A DNA stretch of 64,000 bases from CBFFRJ01 sp051486985 (GCF_051486985.1 NZ_JAHVDV010000016.1:39293-103292), one strand, 5' to 3'; counted from the first letter of the stretch, positions 41,529 to 50,747 are shown. Numbers and translations: made by a program. Notes: generated from the letters alone by a model not told the origin.

Positions 41529-42593
41529 ATGGCTATCGACGAAAACAAACAGAAAGCACTTGCGGCAGCGCTGGGTCAGATCGAAAAGCAATTCGGTAAA
41601 GGCTCCATCATGCGTCTGGGTGAAGACCGTTCTATGGACGTGGAAACCATCTCCACGGGTTCACTTTCCCTTGACATCGCGCTGGGTGCAGGCGGTCTGC
41701 CAATGGGCCGTGTCGTCGAAATTTACGGGCCGGAATCGTCCGGTAAAACTACGCTGACCCTTCAGGTTATCGCTTCCGCGCAGCGTGAAGGGAAAACTTG
41801 TGCGTTTATCGATGCAGAGCACGCGCTGGACCCTGTCTATGCACGTAAGCTGGGCGTTGATATTGATAACCTGCTCTGTTCTCAGCCGGATACCGGTGAG
41901 CAGGCGCTGGAAATCTGTGACGCGCTGGCACGCTCAGGCGCAGTTGACGTTATCGTCGTCGACTCCGTGGCGGCGCTGACGCCGAAAGCGGAAATCGAAG
42001 GTGAAATCGGTGACTCTCACATGGGCCTTGCGGCACGTATGATGAGCCAGGCGATGCGTAAGCTGGCGGGTAACCTGAAGCAGTCCAACACGCTGCTGAT
42101 CTTCATCAACCAGATCCGTATGAAAATTGGCGTAATGTTCGGTAACCCGGAAACCACCACCGGTGGTAATGCGCTGAAGTTCTACGCGTCTGTTCGTCTC
42201 GACATCCGCCGCATTGGTGCGGTGAAAGAGGGCGATAACGTCGTGGGGAGTGAAACCCGCGTTAAAGTGGTGAAGAACAAAATCGCAGCGCCGTTCAAAC
42301 AGGCTGAATTCCAGATCCTTTACGGTGAAGGTATTAACTTCTACGGTGAGCTGGTTGATCTCGGCGTGAAAGAGAAGCTGATTGAGAAAGCCGGTGCCTG
42401 GTACAGCTATAACGGCGATAAAATCGGTCAGGGTAAAGCGAACGCGACTAACTGGCTGAAAGAGAACCCGGCAACGGCAAAAGAAATCGAGAAGAAAGTA
42501 CGTGAGATCCTGCTCAGCAATCCGAGCGATAAACCGGACTTTTCTGTCGACGATAACGGTGACGACGTCGAAGAAACCAACGAAGATTTCTGA
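41529..42593 (+). CDS. recA: Recombinase RecA
   Basis: A 354-residue protein (E. coli 353). Start ATG 41529 (MAIDENKQ) after CAGGAG. It has Walker A GPESSGKT (near 67-74), the L1 region DSHMGLAARMM, the L2 region GVMFGNPETTTGGNALKFYAS and an acidic C-terminal tail. It forms filaments on ssDNA for homologous recombination and promotes LexA self-cleavage. It is preceded by a LexA box and followed by a terminator that only partly separates it from recX. Confidence 0.98.
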   Translation: MAIDENKQKALAAALGQIEKQFGKGSIMRLGEDRSMDVETISTGSLSLDIALGAGGLPMGRVVEIYGPESSGKTTLTLQVIASAQREGKTCAFIDAEHALDPVYARKLGVDIDNLLCSQPDTGEQALEICDALARSGAVDVIVVDSVAALTPKAEIEGEIGDSHMGLAARMMSQAMRKLAGNLKQSNTLLIFINQIRMKIGVMFGNPETTTGGNALKFYASVRLDIRRIGAVKEGDNVVGSETRVKVVKNKIAAPFKQAEFQILYGEGINFYGELVDLGVKEKLIEKAGAWYSYNGDKIGQGKANATNWLKENPATAKEIEKKVREILLSNPSDKPDFSVDDNGDDVEETNEDF

Positions 42594-42610
42594 TAATCTG
42601 AATGACAATC

Positions 42611-42642
42611 AAGGGCTGCTGATGCAGCCCTTTTTGCTTTTA
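42611..42642 (+). terminator. recA terminator
   Basis: The stem GGGCTGC-TGAT-GCAGCCC is followed by TTTTTGCTTTT, between recA and recX. Read-through to recX is known in E. coli. Confidence 0.92.
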
Positions 42643-42661
42643 ACGTCCCGGGGATTTAGCT

Positions 42662-43162
42662 ATGTCTGAAAACGCACCCCGTCGCTCCGATTATGCCCGT
42701 GTGCTCGATCGCGCCTTGCGCATCCTGGCAATGCGCGACCATAGTGAAGCGGAGCTGCGGCGAAAACTTACGGCGCCGGTAGTCAGTAAGAATGGCCTGG
42801 AAAAAGTAGATGTAAGCCAGGAAGATATCGACAAGGTTGTCGAGTGGTGCAGCGAAAACCGCTATCTCGACGATGAACGTTTTGCCCGGCAGTTTATTGC
42901 CAGCCGGAGCCGCAAAGGATATGGCCCTGCCCGCATCCGCCAGGAGCTGGGGCAGAAGGGGCTGTCACGGGACATCGGAGAAAGCGCGATGCGCGACTGC
43001 GATATCGACTGGAGCGAACGGGCCCGGGAGCAGGCGCTGCGCAAATTTGGTGAGCCTTTACCGACCGAGTTTGCCAGCAAAGTAAAAGTGCAACGCTTTT
43101 TACTCTACCGCGGCTATTTACTGGAAGATATTCAGGAAATCTGGCGAAATTTTGCCGATTGA
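42662..43162 (+). CDS. recX: Regulatory protein RecX
   Basis: A 166-residue helical protein (same as E. coli). It contains RALRILAMRDHSEAELRRKL, the RecX signature ENRYLDDERFARQFI and KGYGPARIRQELGQKG, which make up the tandem three-helix repeats. It binds the RecA filament groove and limits filament growth. It is co-transcribed with recA by terminator read-through. Confidence 0.96.
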   Translation: MSENAPRRSDYARVLDRALRILAMRDHSEAELRRKLTAPVVSKNGLEKVDVSQEDIDKVVEWCSENRYLDDERFARQFIASRSRKGYGPARIRQELGQKGLSRDIGESAMRDCDIDWSERAREQALRKFGEPLPTEFASKVKVQRFLLYRGYLLEDIQEIWRNFAD

Positions 43163-43290
43163 GCGCATACGGGATTTTACTTCGTAGTAAAGAAAACTTA
43201 TCTTATTCCCACTTTTCCAGTAGCGGGTTGCTGTCTGACAAAAGGCAGTGGCCCGGTACGACATTTCGCTAGCTTGATTCCAGGATAATT

Positions 43291-45918
43291 ATGAGCAAGA
43301 GCACCGCTGAGATCCGTCAGGCGTTTCTCGACTTTTTCCATAGCAAGGGCCACCAGGTAGTTGCCAGCAGCTCCCTTGTGCCGAATAACGACCCTACTTT
43401 ACTGTTTACCAACGCCGGGATGAACCAGTTCAAGGATGTTTTCCTTGGCCTCGATAAGCGTAATTATTCCCGCGCGACTACAGCACAGCGTTGCGTCCGT
43501 GCGGGCGGTAAACATAATGACCTGGAAAACGTCGGTTACACTGCGCGCCACCATACTTTCTTCGAAATGCTGGGTAACTTCAGCTTCGGCGACTATTTCA
43601 AACATGATGCCATTCAGTACGCGTGGGAGCTGTTAACTGGTGAAAACTGGTTCAATCTGCCAAAAGAGCGTCTGTGGGTTACCGTGTACGAAACCGATGA
43701 TGAAGCCTACGACATCTGGGAAAAAGAGGTCGGTATTCCTCGCGAGCGTATTATCCGCATCGGCGACAACAAAGGTGCGCCGTACGCCTCTGATAACTTC
43801 TGGCAGATGGGTGACACGGGTCCGTGCGGGCCATGTACTGAGATCTTTTTTGACCACGGCGACCATATCTGGGGTGGCCCTCCGGGAAGCCCGGAAGAAG
43901 ACGGCGATCGCTACATTGAGATCTGGAACATCGTTTTCATGCAGTTCAATCGCCAGGCGGACGGTACTATGGAACCGCTGCCGAAGCCATCTGTTGATAC
44001 CGGAATGGGCCTTGAGCGAATTGCTGCCGTGCTACAGCACGTGAACTCTAACTACGAAATCGATCTCTTCAGCAAACTGATTAAATCCGTTGCCGAGGTG
44101 ACTGGCGCAACCGACCTTGGTAACAAGTCCCTGCGCGTCATTGCTGACCATATCCGCTCTTGTGCCTTCCTGATCGCCGATGGCGTGATTCCTTCCAACG
44201 AAAACCGTGGCTACGTGCTGCGCCGCATTATCCGTCGTGCTATTCGTCACGGGAATATGCTGGGCGCGAAAGACACGTTCTTCTTCAAACTGGTAGGACC
44301 GCTGCTGGAAGTGATGGGCTCGGCAGGCGAAGAGCTCAAGCGTCAGCAGGCGCAGGTTGAACAGGTTCTGAAAACCGAAGAAGAGCAGTTTGCGCGTACG
44401 CTGGAGCGTGGTCTGGCTCTGCTGGACGAGGAGCTGTCGAAGCTGAAAGGCGACACTCTGGACGGCGAAACCGCATTCCGCCTGTACGATACCTATGGCT
44501 TCCCGGTCGATTTGACCGCCGACGTGTGCCGTGAGCGCAATATCAAAGTGGACGAAGCGGGCTTTGAAGCCGCGATGGAAGAGCAGCGTCGTCGTGCGCG
44601 TGAGTCCAGCGGTTTTGGTGCCGACTACAACACAATGATCCGCGTTGAGGGCAGCTCAGAATTTAAAGGTTACGATCATCTGGAACTGAACGGGAAAGTC
44701 ACGGCACTGTTTGTGGACGGTAAAGCTGTTGACGTCGTGAGCGCGGGTCAGGATGCGGTTGTCGTCCTGAATGAGACCCCGTTCTATGCTGAATCTGGCG
44801 GTCAGGTTGGCGATAAGGGTGAACTGAAAGGGAATGGTTTTGCCTTTACCGTCAGTGATACCCAGAAATATGGCCAGGCGATTGGTCATATCGGCAGCGT
44901 TGCTACCGGCTCGCTGAAAGTTGGCGACGGTGTGAAAGCGGAAGTTGACGAAGCACGTCGTCTGCGCATTCGCCTGAACCACTCCGCCACTCACCTGATG
45001 CATGCCGCACTGCGTGATGTGCTCGGTACGCATGTAGCGCAGAAAGGCTCACTGGTAAATGACAAAGCGCTGCGCTTTGACTTCTCCCATTTTGAAGCCA
45101 TGAAACCGTCAGAGATCCGTGCGGTAGAAGATATGGTCAATGCGCAAATTCGCCGCAATCTGCCCATCGAAACCAACATCATGGATATTGATGCCGCGAA
45201 GGCGTCCGGTGCGATGGCGCTGTTTGGTGAGAAATACGATGAACGCGTGCGTGTACTGCGCATGGGCGATTTCTCTACCGAATTATGTGGGGGCACGCAT
45301 GCCTCGCGTACCGGTGATATCGGCCTGTTCCGCATTGTGTCTGAATCAGGTACCGCAGCGGGTGTACGCCGTATTGAAGCTGTAACGGGCGAGGGTGCTA
45401 TCGCCGCGCTGCATGCACAGAGCGATCAGCTGCAGGATATCGCGCAACTGCTGAAAGGCGACAGCGCGAACCTGGGCGATAAAGTACGTTCGGCGCTCGA
45501 ACGTTCGCGTCAGCTTGAAAAAGAGCTGCAACAGTTAAAAGAACAACAGGCTGCTCAGGAAAGCGCAAGCTTGTCTGGCAAGGCTGAAGAGATCAACGGC
45601 GTCAAATTGCTTGTCAGCGAACTGACGGGCGTTGAGCCGAAGATGCTGCGCACGATGGTCGACGACCTGAAGAACCAGTTAGGTTCTGCGGTTATCGTCC
45701 TGGCTACGGTAGCAGAGGGTAAGGTTTCTCTGATTGCGGGTGTGTCTAAGGATGTGACCGACCGCGTGAAAGCAGGGGAACTGGTTGGAATGATCGCCCA
45801 GCAAGTGGGTGGTAAAGGTGGTGGACGTCCTGACATGGCGCAAGCCGGTGGCACTGACGTTGCAGCCCTTCCGGCTGCTCTTGCCAGCGTGAAAAGCTGG
45901 GTAGACGCGAAGCTGTAA
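43291..45918 (+). CDS. alaS: Alanyl-tRNA synthetase
   Basis: An 875-residue class II synthetase (E. coli 876). It has an N-terminal catalytic domain with LFTNAGMNQFKDVFLG and RHHTFFEMLGNFSFGDYF, a tRNA recognition region, and an editing domain with HSATHLMHAALR (near 565) and CGGTHASRTGDIG (near 666) holding the zinc ligands. The C-Ala domain has a coiled coil and GGKGGGRPDMAQAGG near the end. It charges tRNA-Ala and clears Ser/Gly mischarging. It stands between recX and csrA as in E. coli. Confidence 0.98.
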   Translation: MSKSTAEIRQAFLDFFHSKGHQVVASSSLVPNNDPTLLFTNAGMNQFKDVFLGLDKRNYSRATTAQRCVRAGGKHNDLENVGYTARHHTFFEMLGNFSFGDYFKHDAIQYAWELLTGENWFNLPKERLWVTVYETDDEAYDIWEKEVGIPRERIIRIGDNKGAPYASDNFWQMGDTGPCGPCTEIFFDHGDHIWGGPPGSPEEDGDRYIEIWNIVFMQFNRQADGTMEPLPKPSVDTGMGLERIAAVLQHVNSNYEIDLFSKLIKSVAEVTGATDLGNKSLRVIADHIRSCAFLIADGVIPSNENRGYVLRRIIRRAIRHGNMLGAKDTFFFKLVGPLLEVMGSAGEELKRQQAQVEQVLKTEEEQFARTLERGLALLDEELSKLKGDTLDGETAFRLYDTYGFPVDLTADVCRERNIKVDEAGFEAAMEEQRRRARESSGFGADYNTMIRVEGSSEFKGYDHLELNGKVTALFVDGKAVDVVSAGQDAVVVLNETPFYAESGGQVGDKGELKGNGFAFTVSDTQKYGQAIGHIGSVATGSLKVGDGVKAEVDEARRLRIRLNHSATHLMHAALRDVLGTHVAQKGSLVNDKALRFDFSHFEAMKPSEIRAVEDMVNAQIRRNLPIETNIMDIDAAKASGAMALFGEKYDERVRVLRMGDFSTELCGGTHASRTGDIGLFRIVSESGTAAGVRRIEAVTGEGAIAALHAQSDQLQDIAQLLKGDSANLGDKVRSALERSRQLEKELQQLKEQQAAQESASLSGKAEEINGVKLLVSELTGVEPKMLRTMVDDLKNQLGSAVIVLATVAEGKVSLIAGVSKDVTDRVKAGELVGMIAQQVGGKGGGRPDMAQAGGTDVAALPAALASVKSWVDAKL

Positions 45919-45939
45919 TAATTACAAAGCGAATGCAGT

Positions 45940-45968
45940 CGCCATAGCCTTGCGGTTATGGCGTTCTT
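45940..45968 (+). terminator. alaS terminator
   Basis: CGCCATAGCC and GGTTATGGCG form a 10-bp stem (one G-U pair) with a TTGC loop, followed by TTCTTG, 22 bases after the alaS stop. Confidence 0.65.
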
Positions 45969-46160
45969 GCCACTACGCTATTGAAAACGATAAAGTCAGG
46001 TTGAAGTTGTGTATATCGGCTAAACTTACATCTAACAGAATGTAATGCCGTGACTGCTTACACTTTACGTGTTTGTCATCGCTTACTTTTTGGCGTTATA
46101 TGATGGAGAATGCCGGGATACAGAGAGACCCGACTCTTTTAATCTTTCAAGGAGCAAAGA

Positions 46161-46346
46161 ATGCTGATTCTGACTCGTCGAGTTGGTGAGACCCTCATGA
46201 TTGGGGATGAGGTCACGGTGACTGTTTTAGGGGTTAAGGGTAACCAGGTACGCATTGGCGTTAATGCCCCTAAAGAGGTGTCTGTGCACCGTGAAGAGAT
46301 CTACCAGCGTATCCAGGCTGAAAAATCGCAACAATCCAGTTTTTGA
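46161..46346 (+). CDS. csrA: Carbon storage regulator CsrA
   Basis: A 61-residue RNA-binding protein, MLILTRRVGETLMIGDEV at the start with the RNA contact residues L4 and R44 regions present (VHREEIYQRI). It dimerises and binds GGA motifs in mRNA leaders; CsrB/CsrC RNAs, not seen in this window, sequester it. The leader has several GGA triplets near 46103-46153, and the Shine-Dalgarno AAGGAG is itself a possible autoregulatory site. Length and sequence equal the E. coli protein. Confidence 0.98.
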   Translation: MLILTRRVGETLMIGDEVTVTVLGVKGNQVRIGVNAPKEVSVHREEIYQRIQAEKSQQSSF

Positions 46347-46353
46347 TTTTACC

Positions 46354-46377
46354 GCGTCTCGCCGCCCGGCGAGACGC
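46354..46377 (+). terminator. csrA 3' stem-loop
   Basis: GCGTCTCGCC-GCCC-GGCGAGACGC is a 10-bp perfect stem starting 7 bases after the csrA stop. No clear U-tract follows. Confidence 0.7.
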
Positions 46378-46667
46378 AACACTCTGCCAGTACTTCCTTT
46401 GCTTGATGCTATTTTGCTTGCTCTCCTCGCTGAATCTTCTGCTTTACGACACTTTTCTTTGCCTCTTATGAACTGACCTCATCGCTTAAAATGTGCTGAT
46501 AAAACATCCTTTTTGCGCTTTTAACCGACGAATTGTCTGCGAAGTGTGCAAACGATTCAGGTGCAGGAAAAATTGTTTGACTTATAAGTCCCAGAAAGTA
46601 ATATGTGCGCCACGCAGCGACGATGAGCAGAAACAAGTTCTTCGAAGCACTCGTAAGAGGCGCGTGT
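46378..46667. other. csrA-serV intergenic region with the tRNA operon promoter
   Basis: No ORF is credible. The right part holds the tRNA promoter and the 5' leader of the serV transcript. Confidence 0.6.
46577..46604 (+). promoter_or_regulatory. Promoter of the serV-argVYZQ tRNA operon
   Basis: TTGACT (46577-46582) and TAATAT (46599-46604) are separated by 16 bases. A GC-rich discriminator (GTGCGCC) follows, typical of stringently controlled stable-RNA promoters. Confidence 0.75.
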
Positions 46668-46760
46668 GGTGAGGTGGCCGAGAGGCTGAAGGCGCTCCCC
46701 TGCTAAGGGAGTATGCGGTCAAAAGCTGCATCCGGGGTTCGAATCCCCGCCTCACCGCCA
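46668..46760 (+). tRNA. serV: tRNA-Ser (GCT)
   Basis: A 93-nt class II tRNA. Acceptor GGTGAGG pairs with CCTCACC, discriminator G, encoded CCA. The anticodon loop CTGCTAA has GCT at 46702-46704. A long variable arm is present. First of a five-tRNA operon, as in E. coli. Confidence 0.96.
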
Positions 46761-46764
46761 TTTT

Positions 46765-46841
46765 GCATCCGTAGCTCAGCTGGATAGAGTACTCGGCTAC
46801 GAACCGAGCGGTCGGAGGTTCGAATCCTCCCGGATGCACCA
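46765..46841 (+). tRNA. argV: tRNA-Arg (ACG), copy 1
   Basis: A 77-nt tRNA, GCATCCG acceptor with encoded CCA; anticodon ACG at 46799-46801. The A34 is converted to inosine by TadA. It lies 4 bases after the tRNA-Ser. Confidence 0.96.
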
Positions 46842-46904
46842 TCTTTTATCTGCTGTTGTTTTAGTAATGACATCAGGTATCAGCAGTAAAGCAGTAATCC
46901 CGAT

Positions 46905-46981
46905 GCATCCGTAGCTCAGCTGGATAGAGTACTCGGCTACGAACCGAGCGGTCGGAGGTTCGAATCCTCCCGGATGCACCA
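46905..46981 (+). tRNA. argY: tRNA-Arg (ACG), copy 2
   Basis: Identical to copy 1, 140 bases downstream. The 63-bp spacers after copies 1 and 2 differ by one base. Confidence 0.95.
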
Positions 46982-47044
46982 TCTTTTATCTGCTGTTGTT
47001 TTAGTAATAACATCAGGTATCAGCAGTAAAGCAGTAATCCCGAT

Positions 47045-47121
47045 GCATCCGTAGCTCAGCTGGATAGAGTACTCGGCTACGAACCGAGCGGTCGGAGGTT
47101 CGAATCCTCCCGGATGCACCA
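47045..47121 (+). tRNA. argZ: tRNA-Arg (ACG), copy 3
   Basis: Identical to copy 1, 140 bases after copy 2. Confidence 0.95.
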
Positions 47122-47183
47122 TCTTTAATCTGATGTGGCGTAGTAATAACATCAGGTATCAGCAGTAAAGCAGTAATCCCAAT

Positions 47184-47260
47184 GCATCCGTAGCTCAGCT
47201 GGATAGAGTACTCGGCTACGAACCGAGCGGTCGGAGGTTCGAATCCTCCCGGATGCACCA
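47184..47260 (+). tRNA. argQ: tRNA-Arg (ACG), copy 4
   Basis: Identical to copy 1, 139 bases after copy 3. The spacer before it (62 bp) is more diverged than the others. Confidence 0.95.
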
Positions 47261-47281
47261 TCTCCCCGGTTGCACTTTTTT
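47254..47281 (+). terminator. Probable terminator of the tRNA operon
   Basis: TGCACC at the 3' end of the last tRNA can pair with GGTTGCA (47268-47274), followed by six T residues (47276-47281). The stem would compete with the tRNA acceptor, so it is weak. Confidence 0.5.
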
Positions 47282-47431
47282 CCCACCCCCCCCATTCATT
47301 CTTTCATGCACCTGCCTTGCAGTGAGCAACATGTTTTCTCAAAGCATCCCTGCTTCATCATTTCGTTAACAGCGACAAAAATCCTTGTTTACGATAAAGT
47401 AACGTTCCGTTATCCGGTTTGTGAGAACACG

Positions 47432-47998
47432 ATGTACCAACGTTATGATGGCCTGATTTTCGATATGGATGGCACCATCCTGGATACCGAACCGACGCAC
47501 CGTAAAGCCTGGCATGAAGTTCTGGGCCATTATGGTCTGCGTTACGATTTACAGGCGATGGTGGCATTAAACGGCTCGCCCACATGGCGTATTGCGCAAT
47601 CTGTTATTGAATTCAATCATGCCGATCTCGATCCTTACGCCCTCGCGCGTGAAAAAACCGATGCGGTCAAAGCGATGCTGCTCGACACCGTACGCCCTTT
47701 GCCGCTGATAGAGGTTGTGAAGGAGTGGCATGGCCGTCGTCCGCTGGGCGTAGGAACCGGTAGTGAAACGGCGATTGCAGAAGCGCTGCTGGCGCACCTG
47801 GGTCTGCGTCACTATTTCGACACCGTCGTTGCCGCAGACGATGTAAAAAATCACAAACCTGCCCCGGACACCTTTTTGCTGTGCGCTGAACGTATGGGTG
47901 TCGCCCCTGACCGTTGTGTTGTCTTTGAAGATGCGGACTTTGGACTGCAGGCTGCGCGTGCAGCGGGTATGGACGCGGTGGATGTACGCTTATTGTGA
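47432..47998 (+). CDS. yqaB: HAD-family fructose-1-phosphate/6-phosphogluconate phosphatase YqaB
   Basis: A 188-residue HAD hydrolase. Motif I IFDMDGTILDTEP (near 9-21) has the nucleophilic and acid/base aspartates, motif II is GVGTGSE, motif III K in KNHKPAPD, and motif IV FEDADFG. The start is ATG 47432; the frame is open to 47270 but that leader overlaps the tRNA operon end. It is followed by yqaA with a GTGA overlap, as in E. coli. Confidence 0.93.
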   Translation: MYQRYDGLIFDMDGTILDTEPTHRKAWHEVLGHYGLRYDLQAMVALNGSPTWRIAQSVIEFNHADLDPYALAREKTDAVKAMLLDTVRPLPLIEVVKEWHGRRPLGVGTGSETAIAEALLAHLGLRHYFDTVVAADDVKNHKPAPDTFLLCAERMGVAPDRCVVFEDADFGLQAARAAGMDAVDVRLL

Positions 47999-48423
47999 GT
48001 GAGCTGTTGTCACTCTTGTCATTGTTCGCCAGTAGTTTCCTCAGCGCCACGTTATTACCTGGCAACTCTGAGGTCGTCCTGGTGGCAATGCTGCTATCTG
48101 GAATCAGTCAGCCCTGGCTACTTGTGTTAATAGCAACAATGGGTAATAGCCTTGGAGGGCTGACAAACGTTATTCTTGGGCGTTTCTTTCCATTGCGTGA
48201 AAAATCACGCTGGCAGGAAAAAGCAACAGGTTGGCTAAGACGCTATGGTGCAGCCACACTGTTACTGAGCTGGATGCCTGTTTTAGGCGATTTGCTGTGC
48301 CTGCTGGCGGGGTGGATGCGCCTCTCCTGGGGGCCAGTAGTACTTTTTTTATGCCTTGGAAAGGCGATACGCTATGTGCTTCTGGCCATCGTAACGCTAC
48401 AGGGTATGACGTGGTGGCACTAA
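47995..48423 (+). CDS. yqaA: DedA-like inner-membrane protein YqaA
   Basis: A 142-residue protein with about four hydrophobic helices and the SNARE-associated/DedA-type segments LLPGNSEVVLVAML and GNSLGGLTNVILGRFF (the G-x-x-x-G region). It begins at GTG 47995, overlapping the yqaB stop (GTGA). DedA-family proteins are linked to lipid carrier or phospholipid flipping; the role of the YqaA branch is not established. Confidence 0.9.
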   Translation: MSELLSLLSLFASSFLSATLLPGNSEVVLVAMLLSGISQPWLLVLIATMGNSLGGLTNVILGRFFPLREKSRWQEKATGWLRRYGAATLLLSWMPVLGDLLCLLAGWMRLSWGPVVLFLCLGKAIRYVLLAIVTLQGMTWWH

Positions 48424-48503
48424 TTGGACTGAGTGAGTGACCTTTAATCGTCAACCATTACAATTATGCTTAATAAAATGATTATTACAGGCGGGAGGTC
48501 AAT

Positions 48504-50048
48504 TTGATCCCGGACGTATCGCAGGCATTGTCCTGGCTGGAAAAAAATCCTCAGGCTCTGAAGGGGATTCAACGTGGTCTTGAGCGTGAGACGCTTCGCG
48601 TCAATGCGGATGGCACCCTTGCAACAACCGGTCATCCATCCGCGCTGGGTTCCGCGTTGACCCATAAATGGATCACTACCGACTTTGCGGAAGCATTGTT
48701 GGAATTTATCACGCCTGTTGATGGTGATATCAGGCATATGCTGACCATCATGCGCGATGTTCACCGTTATACCGCGCGTGAAATTGGCGACGAGCGTATG
48801 TGGCCGCTCAGCATGCCGTGCTACATCGAGAACGGCCAGAATATTGAACTGGCACAATATGGCAGCTCGAACATTGGTCGCCTGAAAACACTGTACCGTG
48901 AGGGGCTGAAAAACCGTTACGGTGCGTTAATGCAGACCATTTCAGGGGTACATTATAACTTTTCGCTGCCCCTGGCATTCTGGCAGGCGAAATGCGGTGA
49001 CACCGACAAAGATTCCGTATCGGCAGGCTACTTCCGTCTTATTCGTAACTACTACCGTTTTGGTTGGGTAATCCCGTACCTCTTCGGTGCATCTCCGGCA
49101 ATCTGCCCCTCTTTCCTGCAGGGCAAGCCGACGACCCTGCCATTCGAGAAAACGCCAGGCGGGATGTACTATCTGCCTTACGCCACCTCATTGCGTTTGA
49201 GCGATCTTGGCTATACCAATAAATCGCAAAGTAATCTTGGCATCACCTTTAATAATCTGGATGACTACGTGGCGGCGCTTAAGCGTGCCATTAAAACCCC
49301 TTCCGGGGAGTACGCGAAGCTCGGTCTGGAGAAAGACGGCAAATATCTGCAAATCAACACCAACATCCTGCAGATTGAAAACGAACTTTACGCCCCGATT
49401 CGTCCAAAACGCGTAACCCGTAGTGGTGAAACGCCTTCTGAAGCGTTGCAGCGCGGCGGGATTGAATACATCGAAGTACGCTCACTGGATATCAACCCGT
49501 TCACGCCAATTGGCGTGGATGAGCAACAGGTTCGCTTCCTGGATCTCTTCATGGTCTGGTGTGTACTGGCCGATGCGCCTGAGATGAGCAGTGATGAATT
49601 ACTCTGCACCCGTAAAAACTGGAACCGCGTGATCCTGGAAGGACGCAAACCAGGTCTGACACTGGGGATAGGGTGTGAAGCCGATCAGTTCCCGCTTCAG
49701 CAGGTCGGTAAAGATCTGTTTAGCGATCTGAAACGGGTTGCGCAGATCCTTGATGGACTTGACGGTGATCATCACTACGAGAATGTTTGTGATGCGCTGG
49801 TGGCAAGCTTTGACGATCCGGAACTGACATTCTCGGCGCGTATTCTGCGTTCTATGATTGATCAAGGTATCGGCGGTACGGGCAAAGCCCTGGCGGATGA
49901 ATATCGTTCGATGCTGCGTGAAGAGCCGCTGGAGATTTTGCGCGAGGACGATTTCCGCAACGAGTGTGAAGCATCCTGGTCCCGACAGAAAGAGGTTGAG
50001 GCAGCGGATACGGAGCCATTCGAGGCACTGCTGGCAAGACACGCCTGA
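48504..50048 (+). CDS. gshA: Glutamate-cysteine ligase GshA
   Basis: A 514-residue enzyme making gamma-glutamylcysteine, the first step of glutathione synthesis. It starts at TTG 48504 after GGGAGG, as in E. coli (518 aa). Family features include QRGLERETLRVN near the start, WPLSMPCYI, GVHYNFSLPLAFW and YIEVRSLDINPF. It is cytoplasmic. Its 3' region faces micA on the other strand. Confidence 0.97.
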   Translation: MIPDVSQALSWLEKNPQALKGIQRGLERETLRVNADGTLATTGHPSALGSALTHKWITTDFAEALLEFITPVDGDIRHMLTIMRDVHRYTAREIGDERMWPLSMPCYIENGQNIELAQYGSSNIGRLKTLYREGLKNRYGALMQTISGVHYNFSLPLAFWQAKCGDTDKDSVSAGYFRLIRNYYRFGWVIPYLFGASPAICPSFLQGKPTTLPFEKTPGGMYYLPYATSLRLSDLGYTNKSQSNLGITFNNLDDYVAALKRAIKTPSGEYAKLGLEKDGKYLQINTNILQIENELYAPIRPKRVTRSGETPSEALQRGGIEYIEVRSLDINPFTPIGVDEQQVRFLDLFMVWCVLADAPEMSSDELLCTRKNWNRVILEGRKPGLTLGIGCEADQFPLQQVGKDLFSDLKRVAQILDGLDGDHHYENVCDALVASFDDPELTFSARILRSMIDQGIGGTGKALADEYRSMLREEPLEILREDDFRNECEASWSRQKEVEAADTEPFEALLARHA

Positions 50049-50056
50049 CAGAAAAG

Positions 50057-50129
50057 AAAAAGGCCACATTACTGTGGCCAAAATATTCATCTCTAAATCA
50101 GGGATGATGATAACAAATGCGCGTCTTTC
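50057..50129 (-). ncRNA. micA: MicA (SraD) small RNA
   Basis: The minus strand reads GAAAGACGCGCATTTG at the 5' end, then a region with TTATCATCATCCCTGA, ending in the terminator GGCCACA-GTAA-TGTGGCC plus TTTTT. This matches E. coli MicA in sequence, length (about 73 nt) and place (between gshA and luxS, antisense to luxS upstream region). MicA is sigma-E-dependent, binds Hfq and represses ompA and phoP. Confidence 0.95.
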
Positions 50130-50199
50130 ATAGATTCAGACTCGCATGCGTTCAAAGAGTTCATTTTATTTTTAAAAAAATCACTGTGGAGGTGACTAA

Positions 50200-50715
50200 A
50201 TGCCATTGTTGGATAGCTTCACTGTCGATCATACCCGTATGGAAGCGCCTGCTGTTCGTGTTGCTAAGACCATGAACACGCCGCATGGCGACGCCATCAC
50301 CGTATTCGATCTGCGTTTTTGTGTGCCTAATAAAGAAGTGATGCCTGAGAAAGGGATCCATACGCTGGAGCATCTGTTTGCTGGTTTTATGCGCGATCAT
50401 CTCAACGGGAACGGCGTGGAGATTATCGACATCTCGCCAATGGGATGCCGCACCGGCTTCTACATGAGCCTGATCGGTACGCCTGATGAAGTGCGCGTGG
50501 CTGAGGCGTGGAAAGCGGCAATGGCCGACGTACTGAAAGTGAAAGAGCAGAACCAGATCCCTGAGCTGAACGTTTACCAGTGCGGCACCTACCATATGCA
50601 CTCACTGACTGAAGCGCAGGAGATTGCCCGTCATATTCTCGATCGCGACGTGCGCGTGAACAGCAATGACGAGCTGGCGCTGCCAAAAGAAAAACTGCAG
50701 GAACTGCACATCTAG
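50200..50715 (+). CDS. luxS: S-ribosylhomocysteine lyase LuxS
   Basis: A 171-residue metalloenzyme. The iron-binding motif HTLEHLFAGFMRDH (His54, His58), the catalytic-region cysteine in PMGCRTGFY (Cys84) and the third ligand in YQCGTYH (Cys near 128) are present. It splits S-ribosylhomocysteine into homocysteine and DPD, the AI-2 precursor. A GGAGG site lies 6 bases before ATG. Same length as E. coli. Confidence 0.98.
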   Translation: MPLLDSFTVDHTRMEAPAVRVAKTMNTPHGDAITVFDLRFCVPNKEVMPEKGIHTLEHLFAGFMRDHLNGNGVEIIDISPMGCRTGFYMSLIGTPDEVRVAEAWKAAMADVLKVKEQNQIPELNVYQCGTYHMHSLTEAQEIARHILDRDVRVNSNDELALPKEKLQELHI

Positions 50716-50723
50716 TGCACCTT

Positions 50724-50747
50724 TTCCCTCTCCTGCGGGAGAGGGAA
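50724..50747 (+). terminator. luxS 3' stem-loop
   Basis: TTCCCTCTCC and GGAGAGGGAA form a 10-bp stem with a TGCG loop, 9 bases after the luxS stop; no U-tract. The core resembles the stem-loop after mltB. Confidence 0.65.

Larger units (their letters stand above)
46765..47260 (+). repeat. Four tandem ~140-bp units each carrying tRNA-Arg(ACG)
   Basis: Identical 77-bp tRNA genes alternate with near-identical 62-63-bp spacers containing ACATCAGGTATCAGCAGTAA. This indicates unequal crossover and gene conversion. Confidence 0.92.

Noticed and set aside
46582..47261. Minus-strand ORFs with repeated MVHPGGFEPPTARFVAEY-type sequence
   Set aside because: They are antisense to the tRNA-Arg genes; this is a well-known false translation of tRNA sequence.
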